From the NCBI RefSeq assembly GCF_037893015.1, contig NC_133660.1, positions 161,256,937 to 161,320,936 of the forward strand: a stretch of DNA of 64,000 nucleotides. The letters run 5' to 3'. The notes beneath the pieces were generated by a model. The model saw only the letters and a program-made list of their open reading frames with translations. It was not told where the DNA came from and searched no databases. A program made the translations under genes and the position numbers. The stretch comes from Macrotis lagotis. Lineage: Eukaryota; Chordata; Mammalia; Peramelemorphia; Peramelidae. Numbering within the stretch: the first letter of the stretch is position 1; each line of letters starts with the position of its first letter. Below are positions 24,974-36,736 of the stretch, piece by piece.

Positions 24974-26515
24974 AAAAGCATCAGAGAGCATAAGAATAAA
25001 TGAATTTTTCTTAAATGATAAGCAGTATTTATCTAAAACCATCAGCAAGCATTATATGTAATGGGGATAAACTAGAAGCATTTTCAATAACATCAGGGGT
25101 GAAATTAGGATGTCCATTATCATCACTATGATTCAGTACTGAGCTATAAATGTTAACTTTAGCAATAAGAAAAGAAAAAAATTGAAAGAATTAAAATAGG
25201 CAATGAGGAAGCAAAGCTCTTGTTCTTTGCAGATTATATGATGTTACTTTTAGAGATTCCTGTATAATCAACTAAAAAAGATACTTGAGGGGCAGATAGG
25301 CGGTGCAATGGATAGAGCACTGACCTTGGAATCAGGAGGAACTGAGTTCAAACCCAGCCTCAGATACTTAATTACTTAGCTGTGTGACCTTGGGCAAATC
25401 ACTTAATCCCGCTGCCTTGCCAAAAAAAAAACCAACTACTTGAAATTTTTTTGGCAAAGTTGCAGGATATAAAATAAACCCACAGAAATCATCAGCATTT
25501 CTATATTTTACCAATAAAGCCCAGCAACATGAGATACAGATATTTCATCTAAAATAAATGTAAACAATATTAAATACTTGGAATCCTACTTGCCATGACA
25601 AACCTAGAAACTATATGATCACAATTACAAAACCTTTTCACACAAATAAAGTCAGATCTAAGCAATTGGAAAAATATCAATTGCTTATGGGAAGGCAAAG
25701 ATAATATAATACAAATGACAATTCTACCTAAATGAATATATTTTTCAGTGCTATACCAATCAAAAAATTATTTCATAGAGCTAAGAAAAATAATAACAAA
25801 ATTGAGCTGGAGGAACAAGAATATCAAGAGAATCTAAAACTATATTACAAAGCAGCAATCTTTTGCTGACTAAGAAATAGAGTAGTGGATCAGCAGAATA
25901 GATTAGGAGCAAAAGCAACAATAGGAAATAATTATAGAATCTAGTGTTTGATAAACCCAAAGACTTCAGCTTCTGGGATAAGAGCTCACTATTTGACAAA
26001 AATCTGCTGGGAAAATTTAAAAATAGTATGGCACAAGCTACATAATAGATCAACATCTCACATTCTATTCCAAGATTGAAATGGTTACATGATTTAGACA
26101 TAAATCATGACATGATATGCCAATTAGGTGATCTTTTAGATCTTTTAGATTTATGGAAGGGTAAGAATTTATGACCAACCAAGAGATAGAAAACATTATA
26201 AGATGCAAAATGGATCATTTTGATTACATTAAATTTAAAGATTTTTGTACAAAAAAAACCAATGCAACCAAGATTAGAAGGAAAGTAGAAAGTTGGAAAA
26301 CAATTTTGATAGCCAGTGTTTCTGATAAAGGACTTAATTTCTAAAAAATAAAGAGAAATGGGTCAAATTTATAGAAATACAAGTCATTCCTCAACCGACA
26401 AATATGGTCAAAGGATATGAACAGGCAGTTTTCAGATGAAGAAATTAAAGCAATCTAGAGTCATATGGAAAAAAATACTCTAAGTCACTATTAATTCAGA
26501 GAAGTATTAATGTAT
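24974..26515 (+). mobile_element. older L1, 3' part of ORF2
   Basis: This continues the ORF2 text broken at 18238: 'gcatcagagag' then 'cataagaataaatg' aligns with 'cactagagag tgtaggaataaatg' of the young L1 at about 22678. A SINE is inserted at about 25279-25432. The frame is riddled with stops. Similarity fades near 26515, before a recognisable 3' UTR. Confidence 0.85.
25279..25432 (+). repeat. marsupial SINE in old L1 ORF2
   Basis: 'ggggcagataggcggtgcaatgg' head and 'ttgccaaaaaaaaaa' tail. The flanks repeat 'tacttga'. Confidence 0.92.
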
Positions 26516-27814
26516 TTAAGAAATAGTAAAAAAAAATCAGTTTGAATAAAGCTAAGGATTTATGGAAGGAAGTAATGGAAAATTGAGCTGAAAAGGTAGG
26601 TTAGATCAAATTTTTGTATTATGTGAATGCCTAGCAAGAGTTAGAGTCTTATAAGCAGAAAGGAGTCACCAAAAATACTTTTATGAGAGGAGTGACATGG
26701 TAAATATAATCTGATGTTAATGTGCAAGATGAATGAGAGAGACAGACAGATCTTTCTTCAACAAGACAGATATGTCTTTAAGGACGCTTTACAACCTATT
26801 CCATTAACTTACCTCCAATTTTTTTTTGAAAATTACTGAATTGGTCAAGATCTTCCTTATTTATACTCCAAATCTCACTTTCATTGAAGTCTCTCTCTTG
26901 TTTATTCAGCACTTCATAGAAATGGAAAACAATTGATCAACATTTTTCTTATAAAAATTTTTCACATATTTGAAGGCAAGAGGAAATTACTCCTTTGCTT
27001 CTCTCTTCCTCAGTAGTCACCTCCCAATGTTTTTAACCTTTTCTTTTTTCCTTCTTTGTAAAATTTGTTGTTTTATTATCTTCACATTCTCCTTTAGCTT
27101 TGTGCTAGCTTTCTTCTGGTACCAAGCATACTTCTGGACCACCTCCCACTGGTCAGTTAAAGTATGATCTGGGACTATAAATTAATTTTAATCATCCTAG
27201 GAAGATCATGATTAGAAAGGCAAACTTTCTATGAAAATGAATTACATAATTCATTTTAAAGTCAAATACCAATAATTTTGATAAGCTTTTATTTTGTAAT
27301 ATCCACTTGTTACCCTTGTCTTTAGCAACCTCTTTAGTAGGCTAGTCCCTCCAGGTCCCATCCTGCATTTTCTTGGATCTGTCGGTCACTTAAAAGATTA
27401 GGACTGGAATGAACTTTGGATGTGTAACATAAGGAAAATTGTCTGAGTTGTTCTTCCTTTTGTGAGTGATATACTTAAAAATGGGTTATAAGACACCAGA
27501 GATCTAAGGCCAACAAGAGAAGATAGCATAAAGCAGCAGGTGCCCATTGGCATTTGCTTTTACTGACTGGGTTTCCTGGAAATGGCTATGACACCCTAGA
27601 AAGAAACATGGAGAACACTACCTACTAAAGTGATCCCATGCCATTCCATCTCCTCTAATGCCCCCTCTGTTATCACTACTCCATCACTTATTTTCAGACT
27701 TTCCCTTTCTATTGGCTTCTATCCTACTGCCTACAAATGTACTCATGTCTCCCCTTTCCTGAAAGAACTCACTTAATTTTTCCATCCTTGTCACTTCCTA
27801 TATTCAATAATGCC
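26516..27814. other. no gene recognised
   Basis: AT-rich intronic DNA. Some text near 26560-26760 resembles the unnamed old repeat seen at 47.5-49 kb. The plus frame at 26970-27167 is hydrophobic and low in information. Confidence 0.4.
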
Positions 27815-28205
27815 CAGCCCTCAGGGCACACAGTGAGCAGCTTGCCAGGGCAGACCAGATCCAGGAACCAGAAGCAGGTCCAGCCAGTAGGAGCCCCCAG
27901 GGCATGAGCTGAGGGAGGGGAGTGAAGAGAGACTGCCAAGCTCTGTCCTCGACTCTGGGGCTCTGACCACATTCAGATCCTGACCACAGTCTAGGCCCCC
28001 CCCTAGAACAGCAGGGCCCCCCCACCTCAGCCCTGTGACAGAGGGGGGCGCATATGGTCATTCACAGACCAGGAGGGAGGATAGAGCCTCACACACTGAG
28101 ACCCTTGTGGGAGTGTCCCAAAAGCTCAGGAAGCACCCCAAAAACAGACTAAGGCTGGGAAAGTGAGCAAGGCAGAGAAACAAGAGGAACACCATTGAGA
28201 AATAG
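27815..28205. mobile_element. GC-rich segment, probably an L1 5' UTR or LTR fragment
   Basis: About 390 bases of GC-rich but CpG-poor DNA (cagtgagcagcttgccagggcag ...) end with 'gagaaacaagaggaacaccattgag'. The style is that of an L1 leader and L1 remains follow at 28330. The assignment is tentative. Confidence 0.35.
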
Positions 28206-28310
28206 TTTGCTTTTGAGCCTAGTAAGTGGTGGAACTAGGACTCAAAAATCCAGATCTCATTCCAAGTCCAGCACTTTTCACTCTACCAAAATGTCCTCAA
28301 AACTTCTGTC
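28205..28310 (-). repeat. MIR-like SINE remnant
   Basis: 'agtggtggaactaggactcaaaaatccagatctcattccaagtccag' is a reverse MIR body. Confidence 0.65.
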
Positions 28311-28329
28311 CCTCAATGTATAACAATGT

Positions 28330-30110
28330 ATAACAATAAATAAAAAATCATTAAATTTAGTATACTACCAACAAAACCCAGCAGCAAGAGATAGAAAGAG
28401 AAATCCCATTTAAAATAACTGTATATCACATCAAGTAATTGGAAGTCTATCTTCCAAGATAAAATCAGAGATTATATGAACACAATTAGAAAACACCTTT
28501 TCACACAGATTAAAACACACCTAAACAACTGAAGAAATATTAATTGCTCATGGCTAGGCTAAGCCAATATAATAAAATGACAATCCTACCTAAGTTAATT
28601 TACCTATGCAGTGCTATTCCAATCAAAACACCAAAGAATTATTTTGTTGAATTAGAAAAAGTAGTAACAAAATTCATCTGGGAGAATCAAATTCTAATAA
28701 TATCAAGGGAATCAGTGAAGAAAATGTGAAAGAATATGGCCTAATAGTACCATATCTCAAACTGTATTACAAACTGGTAATCATGAAAACAGTATGGCAC
28801 TGACTAAGAAATAGAATGATTGCTGGTAAACTGAAAAGTAGTTTGGCAGAAACAAGGTATAGAACAACATCACATATGCATACCAAATAAGGTCAAAATG
28901 GACATATGACTTAGACAAAAAAGGGTGATATCAAAAGCAAATTAGGGAATCATGGGAAAATATACCTGGGGGATCTATAAATAAGGGAAGAGTTTATAAC
29001 CCAATGAAAGATAAAAAGAATTATGAGAAGTCAAATAGACAATTTTGCTTATGTGAAATTTAAAAGATTTTGCACAAACAAAACTAAAATAGCCAAAACT
29101 GGAAGAAAAATAGGAAAACAGGAATAAATTTCATAGTGTTTCTCTGATGAAGATCTAATTTTTCAAATATATATAGGAAACTGAACCAAATTTAGACAAA
29201 TAAGAGCTATTCCTCAGTTTATAAATGGTTACAGGATATGAACAGGCAATTTTCAGAAGAAGAAATCAAAGCTATCAATAGTCATATGAAAATTTGTACT
29301 AAATCACTCCTGACTAAAAAAGACATCTATCAGATTATCTAACATGATAATAAAGGAAGATGATAAATGTTGGAGGGCATGTGGAAAAACTGGGACACTA
29401 ATGCATTGTTAATGGAATTGTTAACTGATTGAGCCTTTCTGGAGAACAATTTGGAAAAACTTCCAAAAGGCAATAAAACTGGGTGCACCCTCAGCAAAAG
29501 CACTACTAGGTCTGTATCTCAAAATGATCAACAAAAAGGGAAAGGGATATCATTTATATCTGTATCATATGTAGATTGGTTCTTTTAGTGATGACAAAGA
29601 ACTGGAAATTGAGGGAATGCCTACCAACTGGGCAATGACTGAACAAATTGTGGTATATGCTATGATGCAAAACTATTATATTACAGAAATGAGAACAGAA
29701 TGGTTTCAGAAAATCCTGGAAATATTTATATGAACTCCTTCAAAATGAAGTGAGCAGAACCAGGAGAAAGTTGTACACAGTAAAAGCAATATTTTAGGAT
29801 GATCAGCCGAGAAAGATTTAGCCATTTTGATCAAGATGATTCTAGGCTATTCAAAAGGACCCACAATGAAAAAATGCTATCCACCTCCAGAAAGAGAGCT
29901 AATGAACTCTAAGTGCAGAGTGGCACTTACCTTTTAAATTTTATTTTTATTACTTTGTGTTTTCTTTTGCAACAAGTCTAATATGGAAATATGTTTTGTA
30001 TGACTTACATATATTATTAATATCAAATTGCTTACCTTCTCAAGGAGGGAGGAGGAGTAGAAGGAAAGGAGAGAATTGAAAGTCAATTTTTTGTTTAAAA
30101 AGTATTAACC
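28330..30110 (+). mobile_element. old L1 ORF2 3' half and 3' UTR
   Basis: Text from 'tactaccaacaaaacccagcagcaagagatag' through [23 protein letters not shown] (28577 on) to 'ggagaaagttgtacacagtaaaag' and an L1 3' UTR parallels the young L1 with many stops. Confidence 0.85.
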
Positions 30111-30112
30111 AG

Positions 30113-30262
30113 GGCGGCTAGGTGGCGCAGTGGATAAAGCACCGGCCCTGAAGTCAGGAGTACCTGGGTTCAAATCTGGTCTCAGACACTTAATAATTAC
30201 CTAGCTGTGTGGCCTTAGGCAAGCCACTAAACCCCATTTGCCTTGCAAAAACCAAAAAAAAA
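30113..30262 (+). repeat. marsupial SINE with target-site duplication
   Basis: Flanked by 'aaaagtattaacc'. A well-preserved copy. Confidence 0.95.
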
Positions 30263-30392
30263 AGTATTAACCTTTTTTACATGTCATTAGGAAGAATTTG
30301 ATGAAGTAAATAATTTTTTAAAAAAATAAAGTTGGACTCTTAAGAAACTGAGAAACTAATAATGATACAAGAGAACAGGGACCCACAGACAT

Positions 30393-30396
30393 ACAC

Positions 30397-30463
<67 letters not shown>
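30393..30463. repeat. (CA)n microsatellite
   Basis: About 70 bases of CA. Confidence 0.95.
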
Positions 30464-30465
<2 letters not shown>

Positions 30466-30904
30466 CTCAGAGCAGAGAGCCAAGGCTCTTCTAGGATAGA
30501 ATATTAATGTATTATCAGTTCTGGTTACTATTTCATATGTTACTGCTCTATATTTTTTTCTTTGTCAGCTTGGATGGATGAAGAATTGAAATGATGTAAA
30601 GGCAAAAGACATCAATAAACCATTATTTTTAAAATCCTCTCTTTCTTCCTCTTCCAAACTTTATAGAGTCCCTCTAACTTTGTTACTCTAACTTTGTCTA
30701 GTTCAAGTGAGTCATCCTAGAAAACCAGCTTATACCTCCATGGACCAGCCTCAGTGGGCATGTTGTAAAAGACTGCCCAAATACTTTTGCTCTCAAAGAG
30801 AAAGTACAAACCTGAAAACCACCTTTTTTCTTTTCCTGTTGACAGTATTCAGGCAATTGTCTGAAGGGGTTGAAGTCAACACTAAGACATTAATGACAAT
30901 GAAA

Positions 30905-31030
30905 CACTTCTTTCTAAACACTTTCTAAACACTTCTTTCTTTGCCAGATTTCCTAGGCAAAGTTACAACAGATAATAAAGTTCCTATGTAAAGTTCCTAA
31001 TAAAGGAATACAACAGATAATAAAGTTCCT
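30905..31030. repeat. short tandem duplications
   Basis: 'aaacacttctttct' and 'acaacagataataaagttcct' are each repeated within about 60 bases. Confidence 0.7.
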
Positions 31031-31292
31031 AATCATAACATTCCTTGATTTTTTGGTACTGACAAAGCTATGACCATAGGTGTGAATCCTGTGGACATAG
31101 AGTGATTCCACATAGGTTAGCATCACTGAGGTGAGATGAGATGAGATGCACATCTCATCAAAAGAGAAAGACTATCCTAATTAGTATCTTTCGCTTAGAA
31201 AAAATAAGAAAATATAGAAATTTCCACAAATAAAAATTAACATAACTTTTCCTCCTTATACACTGCATATATCATAGGAGTCTGTCACTCAC

Positions 31293-31371
31293 TTGCTGTA
31301 GCAACATGATCACATATTTTCCCTTCATCATAACTGGCTTTTCTTTGCTTGTTAGATGGAAATGATGCTGC
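31293..31371 (-). other. exon-like segment, probably a pseudo-exon
   Basis: On the minus strand, acceptor atggcag and a strong donor GCAA|gtgagt flank 79 bases. The segment lies in the intron between the THEGL exons at 32.5 and 12.2 kb. Its length is not a multiple of three, so including it would shift the THEGL frame, and its translation has no THEG motif. It might be an alternative poison exon; more likely it is chance. Confidence 0.2.
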
Positions 31372-31714
31372 CTGCCATTATTTTGATAATAATAAAAAAA
31401 TTTTATAAGAATTAATATGCTCCCCATGGATATAGCATGTATAACATGTTTAAGCAATGAATATTCTCTGAATTCAATATCCCAGAGGTGAGTGTATAAT
31501 GTTTTTGTATACTCCCTCACATATTTAGTCATTTTCTCAATAACCTCTTTCCCATATATGTCAAAAATATGAGACTAAAAATAATATTATTACCTTCTCT
31601 ACAAAGAGAGCTCTCTAGAGAGTAGGCAATTCATCTTCTAATATATAGTTTTAAAATCCAGGTTCTCTTTTTGAAGTACCAAATAATTGAAAATAGAGAG
31701 TATGTCAATCAATT

Positions 31715-32060
31715 AAGAAATAGCTAAACAGCCTGTGGTATGTAAATTTAAATGGGCTCCAAGAAATTGGTAATATGATAAATACAAAGAAAGATGGGAA
31801 ATATATAAACTGAAGCAAAGTGAAATAAATAAAACCAGAAAAATAATATAAACAATGATTGCAACAATGTATATGTAAAGCACAACAACAAAACAAACAA
31901 ACGAGCTCTATGAAATGTTAGGGACTGAACTTGGCTTCAACGATAAGAACACATCTCCTCTTTGAAAAAGTAAGACAGTGGGTATGGAATAATAATATAG
32001 AATGTTGGACCTTGTTGAGATGTAAGTTACTTTTGCTAAAAAAAAATTTTCTCTTTTTTT
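31715..32060 (+). mobile_element. L1 3' UTR fragment
   Basis: 'gctaaacagcctgtggta ... aaaccagaaaaataatataa' is the L1 ORF2 end and 3' UTR pattern from a different subfamily. Confidence 0.5.
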
Positions 32061-32543
32061 TAATTCTTTGTTATAAAGGATAACTCTCTGGAAGCACTAG
32101 GAAAAAGGAGAATATTGGAAAATGTAGGTGATATAAAGATAAAGATTAAAGAAAACCAACAAACTCTACAGTTGATTTACAAAGGGAAAAGCTCACAGCT
32201 ACCAAGTTAATATTACAGGAGTTAAGTAGGAACAGAAGTGTGACTGTATTGAAGAAGTATATTCTTCTGATGTGATACAAAGGCAAGAAACATAGGCAGA
32301 GACAAAAATTCAAGATACAATCCATAGAGGAGCAAGAAGGAAATCGTAGAGGATGAATGTACGGGCTGAATGTGAATGAGTTTCATAGACTAAAGGTACC
32401 AGTTTAAGTTCAGTAAAGTCAGGTAAGCAAAGAGGTGGATGGATAGCACATTGGAAATATAAAGATTAAAGGGTCAGTGAGAAAGGAATTGTCTTTTATA
32501 AGCAATAGAAACAAATTTCTTGAACAAGATTTTTAAGCCTTAC

Positions 32544-32597
32544 CTGTCTGGCAGCCTCCATATCATTTTAGGTCTAGAGAGCTCTTTTACGAAGTTC
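32544..32597 (-). CDS. THEGL: THEGL exon with first THEG repeat
   Basis: This 54 bp exon has an acceptor ending attttctag and a donor GACAG|gtaagg. Only one frame is open and it reads NFVKELSRPKMIWRLPD, bounded by split arginine codons. 'ELSRPK' is the THEG repeat signature (R-x-x-x-L-[AS]-x-P-K), and the segment resembles the ELAEPKINW stretch of the paralogue THEG. THEG-family proteins are testis-expressed and associated with sperm microtubules. The exon starts with one base of a codon and ends with two, so it can be skipped without shifting the frame. The introns on both sides are long, about 10 kb and 20 kb, and full of L1 and SINE DNA. Confidence 0.85.
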
Positions 32598-32648
32598 CTA
32601 GAAAATTAAAAGAAAAAAGTCAACTGGTTAGTGTGCATATACATATAC

Positions 32649-32652
32649 ACAT

Positions 32653-32686
<34 letters not shown>
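32649..32686. repeat. (CA)n microsatellite
   Basis: Short CA run just above the THEGL exon at 32544-32597. Confidence 0.9.
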
Positions 32687-32691
<5 letters not shown>

Positions 32692-32693
<2 letters not shown>

Positions 32694-33190
32694 AATTTTA
32701 TTTTTCAATCCACAATAATCTATTTTCTCTCCCTCCTAACATTCTGACTCCAAGTAAAAAAAAAGAAAAAATAAAAACAAAACCTTTGTAATAAATACAC
32801 ATAGTAAAGCAAAAACTAATTCTCACATTGTCCATGCACAAAAATATATAACTGAGTCCTCTCTCTTGTCAGGAGATAGCTAGCAATTTTTTTATCTATG
32901 GTTCTCTAGAATCATGTTTGGGCATCACACTGAACAGAGTTCTTAGGTCCTGTTAGGTTATTTGTCTTTGCAATGTTAGTGTTATTGTATAAATTATTCT
33001 CCTGGCTCTGTTCATTTCATATTGCATCAGTGCATGCAAGTCCAACTAGATTTCTTTGAAACCATTCCTTACATCATGTCTTATAGCATAAGAGTATTCA
33101 TTTACATTCATATTCCATAATTTGTCCAACCACCTCCTCAGTTTCCAGTTCTTAGCCTCCAGAACAAGAACTATAAATAATACTATAAAT
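32692..33190 (-). mobile_element. L1 3' end, antisense
   Basis: Opens with 'aaattttatttttcaatccac' and later shows 'tctggctctgttcatttcatattgcatcagtgcatgcaagtc', the reverse of the L1 'gcatgaactgatgc...gagcagaaccag' region. Confidence 0.75.
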
Positions 33191-33599
33191 AAACTGATTA
33201 GTTTATGGAAACTATTTATAAACACATAATTGTCTTGAGTAAATCATAATACATTAAACCTGACAAAAAAAATACTTCCAAAAAACCCTAACCATTCAGA
33301 AGTCCCACTAGTATGGAACTGTGAGTTCTCTATTAATAGAGAGATCAATGGATTTAACAAAAAGCAGGGATATTATCTCCAGAAGGTCCCAGTTGAATTG
33401 TACACTGATTTGTCTGGTGAGATAAACCTTTTCTCATTAGCATAATAAGATAGATCTAGTCATTTATTAGAGAAACCTCAGCTTGGATATGAAAGGAATG
33501 GTTGCAGGACATTTCACCAGAAGAAAGCAGGGCAACATGGATGACTCTGGGAAAGGCTTGGAAGTGTGGCAGAATCACAGATTTAGAACTGGAAGGATT

Positions 33600-34140
33600 C
33601 TGCCATGCCATAAATGCCCATTTTACAGATAAGGAACCAAGATTTCCAGAAGTCATAGAGGCAACCTATACATGACAGATCCTAAATTTGAACTCAATCC
33701 TCCATCTTTGAACCCTCTACCACATCACCTGCCTATTATATAAGAAGGGTTTCTTCAGAGATCCCCAAGCTTCACTTGAGCAGTGCCATTCTTTCCCAAT
33801 CCTCATAGATATCCCACTGCCTTTCAGTGTCATTTTGCTTCTAGGCACCTACTTCTTTCCTGTTTCACCACAATTAACTGGAGCCCTTTCTTTTCAGATA
33901 ATATAGCTTTGAAATAGGAATTTTAGAGCTATGACCAGTTAATAATGGTGTCTTCCTGTGTTTAAATCTTACTTCAGATACTTACCAGTTGTGTGAGCAA
34001 GTCACTTAATCCTGTTTGCCTCAATTTCCTTCTCTGGTTAGAAATAGCAACCCACTCCAGTATCCTTGCCAAGAAAACTTGAAATGAGGTCACAAATAGT
34101 CAGAAGTAACTGAAACAGGTGAAAAATAACACTTCCAAAC
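33600..34140. repeat. two MIR/MAR1-like SINE remnants
   Basis: An antisense copy lies near 33605-33735 (ttttacagataaggaacc). A sense copy lies near 33940-34135 with the marsupial 'cccactccagtatccttgccaagaaaac' module. Confidence 0.65.
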
Positions 34141-34467
34141 AGGGCAATATTGTTATGTATTTTCAAGTCATTCCTTTTAAAAGATCCCCTATTTCCATTT
34201 ATGCATAAGAACACTCCTACTTCATAACATTAAGATCTAGATGGAAGAGGAAATATGAGGGCATTGAACTAGGGAGAGATTATCCAGCACTTAAAAGTAT
34301 CAAAAGGAAGAGATTAAATATTTTCCACAGTTTTGCCCTGGATTAATTTGTTTAAAGCATAATTCAGTTCTTCAATTGAGGGGTGTCTGTGTGAGTGTGA
34401 GCATTCAAACAGGATGTGTGAGAGAGAGGAGGCACTGTGAGCACATGACTCTCTGAAGAGTATTCCC

Positions 34468-34592
34468 AGGGGCAGCTAGGTGACTTAGTAGATAGAGCAT
34501 CAGTCCTAGAGTCAGGAGGACCTGAATTCAAATCCAGCCTCACTTAATACTTACTAGTTGTGTAATTTTGGGCAAGCCTTAACCCCAAGAAT
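34468..34592 (+). repeat. marsupial SINE
   Basis: 'ggggcagctaggtgacttagtagatag' head. The flanks repeat 'tattccca'. The tail is shortened. Confidence 0.9.
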
Positions 34593-34624
34593 ATTCCCAT
34601 ATCCCAATGCAGGGAGATGACAGT

Positions 34625-34890
34625 GACAATCACTAGCACTTATATAGCCTTAATTTAAGAGTTGCAAAGGGCTTTATAAATATTAACTCATTTTATCTTC
34701 ACAGCAATTCCAGGAGGTAGGTGCAATTATTTATGCCCATTTTATAGATGAAGAAGCTGAGATAAGCAGGGGTTAAATTCTTTGCCCAGCATCCCATGAT
34801 TGTTTGTGGTATCAGTATCTGAGATTGAATTTGAACCCAGGTCTTCCTGACTCTAGGTCCACAGTTCTAGCCACTAGAGCACCTGACTGA
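34625..34890 (-). repeat. MAR1/CORE-SINE, antisense
   Basis: 'gcactatatagcc'-like head, 'gggctttataaatattaactcattttatc', 'tttgaacccaggtcttcctgactctagg': a fairly complete reverse copy. Confidence 0.8.
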
Positions 34891-35004
34891 ATGTGTCCAG
34901 ATTTAATACCACTGTGTTCAATCTCAATCTCAATATTTCATGTATATTAGGACCATGTTGCTTTCTAAAGAGAGTAGCTCATGAAGGATCAGATATAAAG
35001 ATAG

Positions 35005-35276
35005 TTTGTGAAAAAAGTTTATTTGAAAAAAATTATTTTACAAGCATTTCTCATCTCTCCCTCTAACATGTCCCCCCCAAAATTGAACAATGAGAAAACA
35101 AAAAGTAAACTCTCGTAATTAATATGCATAGTGCTATAAAGCAAATTCTCAGATAAGTTACGTAAAAAAAACTCAAAATATTAATCTTTTCACTGAGGTT
35201 CAAAGTTGTTTTTCCCTCTAGGGAAAAAGTATCGGAATACCTTTTTTAAATTTTGAAGTAAAAATGGTATCATTTA
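35005..35276 (-). mobile_element. L1 3' end, antisense, split by another L1
   Basis: 'agtttatttgaaaaaaattattttacaagcatttc' and 'ctctccctctaacatg' are an antisense L1 tail. It is interrupted at 35277. Confidence 0.6.
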
Positions 35277-35745
35277 AAATATATGGCATAACTGGAAAGA
35301 TTTGCATGAACTGATGCTGAGTGAGATGAGCAGAACCAGAAAAACATTGTACACCCTAACAGCAACATGAGGGTGATGATCAACCTTGATGGACTTGATT
35401 ATCCCTTCAGTGCAACAATCAGGGACAATTTTGGGCTGTCTGCAATGGAGAATACATTCTGTATCCAGAGCAAGAAGCATGGAGTTTGAACAAAGACCAA
35501 AAGCTATTATCTTCAATTTAGGGAAAAAATTATCTTATTATATAATTTTGCTATCTCTTATGCTTTATTTTTCTTCCTTAAGGATATGATTTCTCTGTCA
35601 TCACATTCAACTAAGATCAATGTATAACATGGAACCAATGTAAAGACTAACAGAATGCCTTCTGTGGGGGGTGGGGAAAGGGAAGCAAGAATGGGGGGAA
35701 ATTGTAAAACTCAAAATAAAAATCTTTGTTAAAAATAAATAAATA
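35277..35745 (+). mobile_element. 5'-truncated L1 3' end with target-site duplication
   Basis: Matches the young L1 from 'actggaaagatttgcatgaactgatgctgagtgagatgagcag' to the A-rich tail. The flanks share 'atatatggc(a/g)taa'. Confidence 0.88.
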
Positions 35746-36649
35746 AGATATATGGCGTAAAAGTTTGTAGTTTAGTGTCACAATTTATCACAAAAAGATA
35801 TTTCAACTAAATTATTTCAATTTGGAGTCATCTCATTAATGTCTGTTTAGCCTCTTTGCGGAGGCTTAATTAATGTCTTTCCTCTCTTCACTCACTGATC
35901 ATGCATTATGTCAGCCTAGCTACATCTCCAAGCTGGCTATAATAAAGATAATCGTCTGGAACATTTGTTTGCTTGCTTTCTCCTAGTAATTGCATTACCT
36001 CACAAGGCTTTTTTTTTTAATTATCCATCATCCCTTAGGGGGGGAAACAGCCTAATGAAGGATTTTTCTTCTTATGCACAGATTATGAAATTACAAATAC
36101 ATGACCCTGAGCTTTTAAAGAAACTTAGCCTTTTATTATTTATCTAAGCTGGGAAATTTTCTGAAATCCTTAGTCTTGCTACAGACTAATGATTACATGT
36201 AATACAGTAGCAGCACTTGGGGCTATTTTCAGGTTCAAAGAGGTGGGGCAATTTAAGTAATTCTTAACAGTCCTTCAGTACTTTTTTTCTCACAACTATT
36301 TCAATACATTGAATATGTATAGACCAAAGTAAGGTTCTGGGGAGGTTAAAAAAAATGGAAAAAGTGAACTATTTCTTAGAGAGCTTAATAGTATCTCCAA
36401 GTTGGGACTTCGTAGGTCATCTCATCCAATCAATAACTGAACAAAAATCTGCTCTACAAAATCCCTACTAGTAGTCATCCATTCTGTACTTGAAAACCTT
36501 CAGTGATATAGCCCATTGTATTTTAATACAACACTGAGAAAAATTAGTTTAGAAAATCATAAAGCAAAGAAAAATGTCTGATTTTGGAAAATGTTTTAAA
36601 AAAATCAAAAAAAAAAATTCCATCAACCTCTACCACCACCTTGGGGGAG

Positions 36650-36736
36650 CTATAAGGTACAAATGAATAGAGCATCACGTCTACTGTTAGAAAGATCTGA
36701 GTTCAACTTCTACTGTAATCTTGGACAAGTCACTTT
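36650..36736 (+). repeat. SINE, 5' half, split by an LTR
   Basis: 'gagttcaacttctactgtaatcttggacaagtcactt' stops abruptly where the LTR begins. The other half is at 37797. Confidence 0.8.

Noticed and set aside
35900..35945. Minus-strand segment between a TTATAG acceptor and a gtgagt donor
   Set aside because: Stop codons in all three frames.
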